Shown here in pieces: positions 1 through 4,512 of a stretch of DNA of 6,052 bases. Positions within the stretch are counted from its first letter, which is position 1. The number at the start of each line of letters is the position of its first letter. Under the pieces are notes generated by a model. The model was not told the DNA's origin and ran no database searches. It saw only the letters and a program-made list of their open reading frames with translations. The position numbers were made by a program, and so were the translations under genes. This DNA comes from an uncultured Phycisphaerales bacterium (GTDB lineage Bacteria; Planctomycetota; Phycisphaerae; WQYP01), in the NCBI GenBank assembly GCA_937901265.1, contig CALCHA010000272.1, positions 1 through 6,052 of the forward strand, read 5' to 3'.

Positions 1-449
1 ACATCCTGAGCCCAGAGGCTGACCCGGGCCCACTCGGCGGGTCCGGGCTCACCGCGGCGGTACTGGGAGAGCGCCATCGCGGGCACGCCGAAAAACGCCG
101 CTTCCCGTGCTGCCGCGACCGTGCCAGAAATGTACACGTCCGCCCCCAGATTGCCCCCCGCATTGATGCCTGAGAGCACGCGAACCGTCGAGCGATCGAC
201 CGCCAGCGTCGGCAACAGATGCAGCAGCGCCACCCGCACGCAATCTGCCGGCGTCCCGTCGACGGCAAAGCGCCGCGCTCCCCGATCCTCCACAATCAGC
301 GGCTCCTTGGTGGTCACGCGGTGGCTGCATTCCGACATCTGCTGCGTCGGTGCGACGATCAACAATTCCTCGCCAAGGGCCGCGGCTGCCTGTTCCAGGG
401 CCGCGATGCCGGGCGCGTCGATGCCGTCGTCGTTGGTCAAAATCAGCAT
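1..449 (-). CDS. surE: SurE 5'/3'-nucleotidase (phosphatase), N-terminal part, runs off left edge
   Basis: Reading the minus strand from the ATG at 449 gives 149 residues with no stop before the window edge; the family is usually about 250 residues, so the C-terminal 40% is missing. SurE proteins are metal-dependent phosphatases that release phosphate from nucleoside 5'/3'-monophosphates and related phosphoesters in the cytoplasm. Seen in the sequence: the N-terminal TNDDG motif (D7 and D8 are the expected metal ligands), a serine in the MSECS segment (S39), GTPADC (residues 65-70), SGINAGGNLG (93-102, N96 the expected ligand) and SGTVAAA (108-114). AGGAGA lies a short 4 nt upstream of the ATG and supports this start. 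The gene is 111 bp downstream of hpnG on the same strand, so it may be co-transcribed with it. A role in hopanoid side-chain synthesis is inference only; SurE is also a common housekeeping protein. Confidence 0.93.
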   Translation of the reverse strand, partial: MLILTNDDGIDAPGIAALEQAAAALGEELLIVAPTQQMSECSHRVTTKEPLIVEDRGARRFAVDGTPADCVRVALLHLLPTLAVDRSTVRVLSGINAGGNLGADVYISGTVAAAREAAFFGVPAMALSQYRRGEPGPAEWARVSLWAQD

Positions 450-560
450 GATTCTCCTGGGTATTTTCCGCCACGGGCGGGGTGGGTGCCCTTTGCAGGG
501 GTGATCACTCCACCCTCGCGCCGGGCCTGAGCGGTACGCCGCAATGACGCGAGGATGGGG

Positions 561-1229
561 TCAATATGCCGCTATTATAAGCCGCAATGCCGCACCCAGC
601 TTCGAGAGGGCCAGCTGAGTCGCCCGCTGTAACCGGAGCAGTTCAGCCATCTTGCCTGGATGGCTCAGCAGAAATGCGACCGCGCGGCCGATTCGTGGCC
701 GCCCCCGGTCATCCACCAAGTGAACAAATCGCGGATCGAGCGCCTGCTCCGCACTGTCCGAGATCGCCCGCAGGTGCAGCAACCCAAGCCCGCGGGCCGC
801 CAGAAACGCCCGCACGGTGTCCCCCTCCATATCGACCGCATCGCATGCCGTTTTTGCCCGAAGCGCAGCTTTGGCTGCGGGAGTGGCGATGAGCTCCGTG
901 GACGTGCAGATTTTTCCCTGCGTGACACCCGCAATCGCTGGCGGGGGTGACGCCTCGCCAGCATCGAGCAGCACATCGCCCACGGCAAGGCCGGGGCTTA
1001 ACGCGCCGCTAATTCCAGCGAGGATAATGTGTTGGAAGGAGGGGGTGTCGGCAAGCAGGGGGGTGATGGAGGCAAGGCGGGTCGCGCGGAGGCCGACGTT
1101 GACGAGGGTTATTTGGGGCCCCGCCCAGCAATAGCGAAGTTCACGCACGCGAGGCAAGGAGAGGGCAGTGGCCAGCGTTTGGGCCTCAGGAAGGAGGGCG
1201 GTGAGGATCAAAAAGCGCGGCTGTGACAC
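561..1229 (-). CDS. hpnG: HpnG-like adenosylhopane nucleosidase / phosphorylase superfamily protein
   Basis: This 222-residue protein belongs to the PNP/UDP phosphorylase (MTA/SAH nucleosidase-like) superfamily. In hopanoid makers HpnG removes adenine from adenosylhopane, giving a ribosylhopane or its phosphate on the way to bacteriohopanetetrol. Seen: a glycine-rich early motif VGLRAT (45-50), LAGISGALSPGLAVGDVLL (70-88; compare the nucleosidase pattern G-I-A-G-x-L-x-x-x-x-x-x-G-D), AVDMEGDTVRAF (131-142; M134-E135 match the ribose-binding Met-Glu) and RAISDSAE (154-161; D158 matches the purine-contacting Asp). The length fits the family. The start is GTG at 1229; an in-frame TAA lies eight codons upstream, so no earlier start is possible, and no clear Shine-Dalgarno is visible. 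The hpnG assignment rather than a generic nucleosidase rests on the divergent hpnH about 540 bp away. It follows the 77-residue gene by 54 bp and precedes surE, suggesting one minus-strand operon. Confidence 0.88.
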   Translation of the reverse strand: MSQPRFLILTALLPEAQTLATALSLPRVRELRYCWAGPQITLVNVGLRATRLASITPLLADTPSFQHIILAGISGALSPGLAVGDVLLDAGEASPPPAIAGVTQGKICTSTELIATPAAKAALRAKTACDAVDMEGDTVRAFLAARGLGLLHLRAISDSAEQALDPRFVHLVDDRGRPRIGRAVAFLLSHPGKMAELLRLQRATQLALSKLGAALRLIIAAY

Positions 1230-1283
1230 GGCTGTATGGTACTCGGGCGGTTACCTCTTGGCGCTGCCGCCTCGCCCCCACAC

Positions 1284-1517
1284 TCAGGCCGACTGCAGCA
1301 TTCCCGCAGAAGACTGCGACCATTCGTCCAGAAGCCGCTGGGCAGACGCGGCATCCTGACGGGGGAAAGTGACGGTGAAGCAGGACGCATGGTACTGGTA
1401 AGTGACCGCAACCCGCTGGTAGGACAGGTATTCCACCAGCTCCCACATACAGTCGAAGGGAACTTCGGCGGCGGGAATCCCGGTTTCATCCACTTGAACG
1501 ATAAGGTGCTGACGCAT
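1284..1517 (-). CDS. Small conserved-looking protein of unknown function (77 aa)
   Basis: I do not recognise this family. The ATG at 1517 is chosen because GGAGAG sits 7 nt upstream; a longer reading from 1556 would add 13 arginine/cysteine-rich residues that look non-coding. The product is soluble, with no signal peptide or membrane segment. It begins MRQHLIVQVDETG, then has an amphipathic stretch (about residues 20-35, CMWELVEYLSYQ), a beta-like stretch rich in V/Y/F (36-52, RVAVTYQYHASCFTVTF) and a C-terminal helix (about 55-72, AQRLLDEWSQSS). This alternation suggests a compact alpha/beta fold. Cysteines are at 23 and 46, not arranged as a metal site. It is the first gene of the minus-strand run ahead of hpnG (54 bp gap) and faces hpnH, so it may be an accessory or regulatory protein for hopanoid synthesis; that is inference from position. 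Confidence 0.72.
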   Translation of the reverse strand: MRQHLIVQVDETGIPAAEVPFDCMWELVEYLSYQRVAVTYQYHASCFTVTFPRQDAASAQRLLDEWSQSSAGMLQSA

Positions 1518-1537
1518 GACAGCTCTCCGGAAGGAAC

Positions 1538-1556
1538 AACGTTCACAACGTTTCAC
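1538..1556. repeat. Tandem AACGTT direct repeat, possible operator
   Basis: AACGTTCAC (1538-1546) is followed immediately by AACGTTTCAC (1547-1556), with a further CACGTTC overlapping the end (1554-1560). Each AACGTT is itself a 6-bp palindrome, so the two half-sites repeat 9 bp apart. It lies about 20-40 bp upstream of the start of the 77-residue gene, inside what would be its leader. It could bind a regulator or be chance; no known consensus is matched with confidence. Confidence 0.3.
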
Positions 1557-1582
1557 GTTCGCCCAAGGTGCTCGTTGCAGAC

Positions 1583-1588
1583 ATCATA
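1583..1588 (-). promoter_or_regulatory. Candidate -10 element for the minus-strand operon
   Basis: The minus strand reads TATGAT here, four of six bases of the housekeeping TATAAT, about 65 bp upstream of the ATG at 1517. The matching -35 position is poor (CTGGAA at a 16-bp spacer), so this is only a weak candidate. The AACGTT repeat would then lie just downstream of the transcription start. Confidence 0.22.
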
Positions 1589-1623
1589 AGAGATGCAAAG
1601 CGTATTCCAGTCTGATCAATGCC

Positions 1624-1649
1624 GCCGCGCTGCGCATCCGCAGCGCGGC
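1624..1649. repeat. Perfect 11-bp inverted repeat with 4-nt loop
   Basis: GCCGCGCTGCG (1624-1634) is exactly complementary to CGCAGCGCGGC (1639-1649), with CATC as the loop. No T-run follows on either strand, which argues against a standard intrinsic terminator. Its position in the middle of a divergent promoter region fits a regulator-binding palindrome or a leader-RNA hairpin; a dispersed REP-like element is the other possibility and would need genome-wide comparison. Confidence 0.55.
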
Positions 1650-1712
1650 ACATGGGGGGTGCGCAGGGGCAATCGGCCAGGCACGATGGTGGCTAGCGAA
1701 GAGGGTTTTGGC

Positions 1713-1718
1713 TATGAT
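1713..1718 (+). promoter_or_regulatory. Candidate -10 element for hpnH
   Basis: The plus strand reads GCTATGATG, with TATGAT at 1713-1718, 51 bp upstream of the hpnH ATG. The best -35 at a 17-bp spacer is TGGCTA (1690-1695), only three of six to TTGACA. Position is sensible, sequence support is weak. Confidence 0.25.
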
Positions 1719-1769
1719 GTTTCGCTTGCTCGTTTCCCCTGTTGCCGCCGCGTGTTAAGGATCAACTTC

Positions 1770-2291
1770 ATGCCCGTCCCGATCTCCCAGATGTGGACTG
1801 TCGCCTCGTACGTCCTGAAGCAGAAGATCAAAGGCCGGAAGCGCTATCCGCTGGTGCTGATGCTCGAGCCGCTGTTCCGCTGCAACCTGGCGTGCGCCGG
1901 TTGCGGGAAGATTCAGTATCCCGCCCACATTCTCAAAAAGAATCTGACGCCCGAGCAGTGCTTCAAGGCGGTGGAGGAATGCGGGGCACCGATGGTCAGC
2001 ATCCCCGGCGGCGAGCCGCTGCTGCACCCGCAGATCAAGGAGATCGTGGAGGGGCTGGTGCAGCGGAAGAAGTACATTTACCTGTGCACCAATGCGCTGC
2101 TGCTCAAAGAGAAGATCGACCTGTTCAAGCCCAGCAAGTATCTGACGTTCAGCGTGCACATGGATGGGCAGCAGGAGCATCACGATTTCGCGGTGTGCCG
2201 CGAGGGGACGTACGAGACGGCGACCGCGGGCATTAAGGAAGCGGTGAAGCGCGGCTTCCGGGTGACGACGAACACGACGCTGTGTGATTGA
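1770..2291 (+). CDS. hpnH: HpnH N-terminal fragment (173 aa) ending at the premature TGA
   Basis: This is the part of hpnH translatable from its own ribosome-binding site as the sequence stands. It contains the cluster cysteines (38, 42, 45), GGEP, the CTNALLL strand (106-112) and the HMDG strand (130-133), but stops roughly two-thirds of the way through the radical SAM barrel. A partial barrel without the C-terminal cysteine domain is not expected to be active. Frames extending upstream to 1593 add residues that look like non-coding intergenic sequence. Confidence 0.6.
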   Translation: MPVPISQMWTVASYVLKQKIKGRKRYPLVLMLEPLFRCNLACAGCGKIQYPAHILKKNLTPEQCFKAVEECGAPMVSIPGGEPLLHPQIKEIVEGLVQRKKYIYLCTNALLLKEKIDLFKPSKYLTFSVHMDGQQEHHDFAVCREGTYETATAGIKEAVKRGFRVTTNTTLCD

Positions 2292-2310
2292 GCAAACGCT
2301 AAGAGCGTGC
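2292..2310 (+). other. Short hairpin directly after the hpnH TGA
   Basis: GC-AA-ACGCT-AAG-AGCGT-GC can fold with a 5-bp stem (2296-2300 with 2304-2308), a 3-nt loop and a 2-bp extension across a two-base bulge (2292-2293 with 2309-2310). It begins one base after the TGA. Bacterial SECIS elements are larger and place the loop further downstream, and homologues have Gly rather than Cys here, so I do not read it as a selenocysteine signal; it may be chance. Confidence 0.3.
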
Positions 2311-2900
2311 GGGTGTTCTTTGACGAGATGATGGGGCTGGGCGTCGAAGGGATGATGATTTCGCCGGGCTATTCGTACGACAAGGCGCCGGACCAGGGCA
2401 AGTTCCTGGGGCGGGCGAAGACGCGGAAGCTGTTCACCAAGATTCTGAGCAATCGCAAGAAGGGCTGGCGGTTCAACCAGAGCCCGCTGTTCCTGGAATT
2501 CCTGATGGGCGAGCGGCAGTACAAATGCACGCCGTGGGGGATGCCGACGTTTAATATTTTCGGCTGGCAGAAACCCTGCTACCTGCTGCAGGACGGCTAC
2601 GTGGATACGTTTGCCGAGCTGATCAAAGAGACGGAGTGGGAGCGTTACGGGACGGAGAGCGGGAACCCGAAATGCGCCAACTGCATGGTGCACAGCGGGT
2701 ATGAAGCCAGCGCGGTGGATCACACCTTCACCAGCGTGGGGGGCATGTTTGCGACGGTGAAGGCGATGCTCTTTGGGCGCCATCCCAACCGTGCAGCGCT
2801 GGAGGCTTTGGACGAGGGCGGCGACGATGGGCACCCGACCAGCGCGCCGGTGGCGCTGACGGTGAGCGCCAAGCCACGCGAGACGGCGCCGGTTGGATGA
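2307..2900 (+). CDS. hpnH: HpnH C-terminal fragment (about 197 aa) downstream of the premature TGA
   Basis: The frame reopens right after the TGA, with GTG at 2307 (residue 180) and ATG at 2328 (residue 187) as the first possible starts; neither has a convincing Shine-Dalgarno, so separate translation is doubtful. It holds the end of the barrel (MMISPGYSYDKAPDQ) and the cysteine-bearing C-terminal domain (C253, C270, C302, C305). Conservation-like character is undiminished here, with no further stops or frameshifts, so any lesion is recent or not real. The gene ends in TGA at 2898-2900. Confidence 0.55.
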   Translation: MRVFFDEMMGLGVEGMMISPGYSYDKAPDQGKFLGRAKTRKLFTKILSNRKKGWRFNQSPLFLEFLMGERQYKCTPWGMPTFNIFGWQKPCYLLQDGYVDTFAELIKETEWERYGTESGNPKCANCMVHSGYEASAVDHTFTSVGGMFATVKAMLFGRHPNRAALEALDEGGDDGHPTSAPVALTVSAKPRETAPVG

Positions 2901-2937
2901 TGACCCGCGAGCCCAGAGCGGCCGACGTTCTTGGCGC

Positions 2938-2943
2938 AGAGGA
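2938..2943 (+). promoter_or_regulatory. Ribosome-binding site deciding the acyltransferase start
   Basis: AGAGGA sits 7 nt before the ATG at 2951. The alternative start at 2897 overlaps the hpnH stop (ATGA) but has only a poor GGTTGG upstream. This favours 2951. Confidence 0.55.
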
Positions 2944-2950
2944 AAACTCC

Positions 2951-4066
2951 ATGGCGGTTGGCCTTGACGCGGTGGAACGGGAGGCGGAGCGAGTCGTGCG
3001 CCCCGCGGTTGGCGTCGCGGCGCGGCACGTGGATGCCTTCGATGGCATACGGGGCCTTGCCGTGCTGGCGGTGATGGCGGCGCACGTGGGGCTGAACGAT
3101 CGCGGAGGGTGCGGGGTGGATATCTTTTTCGTGCTGTCCGGATTCCTGATCACGGGCATCCTTTTGCGCGAGCGCGGGCAGCGGGGGCGGGTGAGCTTTT
3201 TTAATTTCTATGCGCGGCGATGGCTGCGGTTGTTTCCCGCGCTGCTGCTGACGGTCCTCCTTTTTCTGGTGTTCGCCCGGGTGATGGGGCTGCACATGAC
3301 GGGCGCCGGGTGGGATTCGCTCATGGCGCTGAGCTACACCTCCAACTGGACACGCGCCTTCGGAAACAAGCCGGATTACCTGGGGCACACCTGGTCGCTT
3401 TCGATCGAGGAGCAGTTTTATCTGCTCTGGCCACCGGTGATGCTGCTGCTGTACCGGTGGCTGGGGCGGACGTGGCGCGGGGCTGCCGGATGTGCGGCAC
3501 TGGCGGCGATCGTGGTGGCCTATCGGTGGTGGATGATTCAGGCCGGGGCAACCGAGCAGCGGATTTACAACGGGCTGGACACGCGGCTGGACACGCTGCT
3601 GGCGGGGGCGGCGCGGGCGTTCTTCATGCCGCGGGTCACGCGGGTGGGCGGGGAACTGCTGGCGTGGGTGTCGGCCGGAGCGTTGACGTGCTTTGTGGCG
3701 GGATGGCTGGGGGACTCGACGGAGCAGGTGACGCTGGGAACGGTGGGGCTGCTGGTGGGGCTGTCGAATGCCCCCGCCGGGGCGGCAGCGCGGGTGCTGT
3801 CGCTCACGCCGCTGGTGTGGGTGGGAAAGATTTCGTATGGGTTGTATCTGTTTCATTTTCCGCTGATGAAATACATGATCGAGCAGCACTGGACCGTGCG
3901 CGACAAGACGCTGGTGGGGATCAGCGTGGCCTTCGCCCTGGCGACCGCAAGCTATTATCTGGTGGAGCGTCCGTTCCTACGGTTGAAGGACCGGTTCCGT
4001 GGTGGGCGGGAGCGGGGGCCCGGGGGAAAATGGATTGAGTGTTCACTGACCAAAGGAGCAGGCTGA
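2951..4066 (+). CDS. Membrane acyltransferase, Acyl_transf_3 (OafA/YrhL-like) family
   Basis: This family of integral inner-membrane proteins transfers acyl groups (often acetyl) to hydroxyls of sugars or lipids facing the envelope; the substrate cannot be read from sequence. From the ATG at 2951 it is 371 residues; starting at 2897 would add 18. Seen: FDGIRGLAVLAVMAAHVG (about 30-47) with the conserved Asp, Arg and motif His, GVDIFFVLSGFLITGILL (55-72), NFYARRWLRLFPALLL (84-99), LGHTWSLSIEEQFYLLWP (143-160), LDTRLDTLLAG (208-218), WVGKISYGLYLFHFPLMKY (294-312) and SYYLVERPFLRLKDRF (335-350), the family's order of blocks around about 10 hydrophobic helices. The C-terminal tail is basic and glycine-rich. 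No SGNH esterase domain is fused. It lies right after hpnH, so polar effects or co-transcription are likely, and the next gene overlaps its stop. Acylation of a hopanoid or of a surface glycan are both open; the former is speculation. Confidence 0.92.
   Translation: MAVGLDAVEREAERVVRPAVGVAARHVDAFDGIRGLAVLAVMAAHVGLNDRGGCGVDIFFVLSGFLITGILLRERGQRGRVSFFNFYARRWLRLFPALLLTVLLFLVFARVMGLHMTGAGWDSLMALSYTSNWTRAFGNKPDYLGHTWSLSIEEQFYLLWPPVMLLLYRWLGRTWRGAAGCAALAAIVVAYRWWMIQAGATEQRIYNGLDTRLDTLLAGAARAFFMPRVTRVGGELLAWVSAGALTCFVAGWLGDSTEQVTLGTVGLLVGLSNAPAGAAARVLSLTPLVWVGKISYGLYLFHFPLMKYMIEQHWTVRDKTLVGISVAFALATASYYLVERPFLRLKDRFRGGRERGPGGKWIECSLTKGAG
4052..4058 (+). promoter_or_regulatory. Ribosome-binding site of the 144-aa gene
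   Basis: AAAGGAG ends 7 nt before the ATG at 4066 and lies inside the acyltransferase 3' end. It rules out the longer reading from GTG 4039. Confidence 0.7.
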
Positions 4067-4500
4067 TGCCTCAGGAAACAAAGTCGATGCCCGGACCGCT
4101 GGTGACGAACCCGGACGAGTTGGAGCACGCCCCGGGGTTTGTGCATGAGAAGCTGGAGGGCTGGGTACCGACGGTGGCGACGGAGGAGGAGCTGCGCGTG
4201 GCGCTGGAGAAGGCGTTTGATTACCGCGGGGACGTGACCATCACGAAAAAGGATGGGACGACGGTGGAGGGGTATATCTTCGATCGTCGCACGGGCAAGG
4301 GCCTGGCGGACTCGGCGGTGCGGCTGTTTCCCAAGGATCGGGATGAGAAAATCAGCGTGCCTTACGAGCAGATCGCGGCGCTGGCGTTCAGCGGCAAAGA
4401 CACGGCGGCGGGCAAGAGCTGGGAGACGTGGCTGAAGAAGTACCAGGAGCAGAAGGCCGCGGGTCAGAAAACGGGACTCGAGGCGGAGAAGCTGGACTAA
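4066..4500 (+). CDS. Conserved-looking 144-aa protein with a possible Sm-like beta-barrel core, unknown function
   Basis: The ATG at 4066 shares its A with the acyltransferase stop (TGATG) and has AAAGGAG 7 nt upstream, so the two genes are translationally coupled. No signal peptide or membrane segment is visible; the product is charged and probably cytoplasmic. A helical N-terminal part (EEELRVALEKAFDY, 40-53) leads into a beta-rich core, RGDVTITKKDGTTVEGYIFDRR (54-75), then AVRLFPKD (84-91) and KISVPYEQIAALAFSGKDTAAG (95-116). The pattern of G-D-V-T-I-x-x-x-D-G-x-x-V-E-G, followed later by I-x-x-x-x-I-x-x-L, resembles the Sm1/Sm2 arrangement of Sm/LSm barrels; this is a fold guess, not an identified family. 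The C-terminus (WETWLKKYQEQKAAG) is a lysine-rich helix. The gene may act with the acyltransferase or with hopanoid synthesis, judged by position only. Confidence 0.8.
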   Translation: MPQETKSMPGPLVTNPDELEHAPGFVHEKLEGWVPTVATEEELRVALEKAFDYRGDVTITKKDGTTVEGYIFDRRTGKGLADSAVRLFPKDRDEKISVPYEQIAALAFSGKDTAAGKSWETWLKKYQEQKAAGQKTGLEAEKLD

Positions 4501-4512
4501 ACGGACAACCGA

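Larger units (their letters stand above)
1518..1769. promoter_or_regulatory. Divergent intergenic region between the hpnG-side operon and hpnH
   Basis: This 252-bp stretch separates two divergent transcription units and must contain the promoters for both. It holds an AACGTT direct repeat near the minus-strand gene, a perfect 11-bp inverted repeat in the middle, and a TATGAT hexamer facing each way. Reading frames crossing it (for example an upstream extension of hpnH to 1593) are rich in Arg, Cys and Gly and lack a ribosome-binding site, so I do not regard them as coding. No RNA gene or known riboswitch consensus is recognisable by eye. Confidence 0.6.
1770..2900 (+). pseudogene. hpnH: HpnH, radical SAM adenosylhopane synthase, interrupted by one in-frame TGA
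   Basis: HpnH uses a [4Fe-4S] cluster and SAM to generate a 5'-deoxyadenosyl radical that adds to diploptene, forming adenosylhopane, the first step of hopanoid side-chain extension. The ATG at 1770 is preceded by TAAGGA (1756-1761), 8 nt away, and starts MPVPISQMW as expected for the family. Seen: the cluster motif CNLACAGC (C38, C42, C45), the SAM-binding GGEP (80-83), and a C-terminal half (DUF3463 region) with conserved cysteines C253, C270, C302 and C305 in CTPWGMP, KPCYLL and KCANCMVHSGYEAS. Full span would be 376 residues, normal for the family. Codon 174 (2289-2291) is TGA; frame and homology continue without a break on both sides (TTLCD-stop-ANAKSVRVFFDEMM), where homologues have Gly in a D-G-A motif. 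Single change GGA to TGA explains it. Either a true nonsense mutation or a sequence error; as read, full-length enzyme is not made. Confidence 0.9.

Noticed and set aside
468..480. CCGCC-ACG-GGCGG hairpin between hpnG and surE
   Set aside because: Only 5 bp, no T-run on the transcribed strand, common in GC-rich sequence; not enough for a terminator.
498..511. Near-palindrome around GTGATCAC between hpnG and surE
   Set aside because: Eight exact palindromic bases are easily found by chance and no partner site or promoter is visible near it.
49..530. Open frames on both strands overlapping the left-edge gene in other frames
   Set aside because: The frame from 449 on the minus strand encodes unmistakable SurE motifs; the others are shadows.
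1593..1769. 59-codon N-terminal extension of HpnH
   Set aside because: HpnH homology starts at MPVP (1770), where a Shine-Dalgarno is placed well; the extension runs through the palindromic intergenic DNA.
2289..2291. TGA as glycine, tryptophan or selenocysteine under an alternative code
   Set aside because: TGA is the terminal stop of hpnG, the 77-residue gene, hpnH itself, the acyltransferase and GH28, so it is a normal stop here. Gly recoding is known from small AT-rich-type candidate phyla unlike this GC-rich DNA, and the site is not a Cys position.
1755..2834. Long open frame (359 codons) antisense to hpnH
   Set aside because: Its translation is rich in Arg, His, Pro and Leu with no recognisable motif, as expected for the complement of a GC-rich gene; the plus strand has clear HpnH homology. 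It also bridges the TGA only because that stop is not read on the other strand.
2720..3889. 389-codon open frame antisense to the acyltransferase and the end of hpnH
   Set aside because: Low-complexity Pro/Gln/His/Arg composition and no ribosome-binding site; the plus strand carries clear family motifs.
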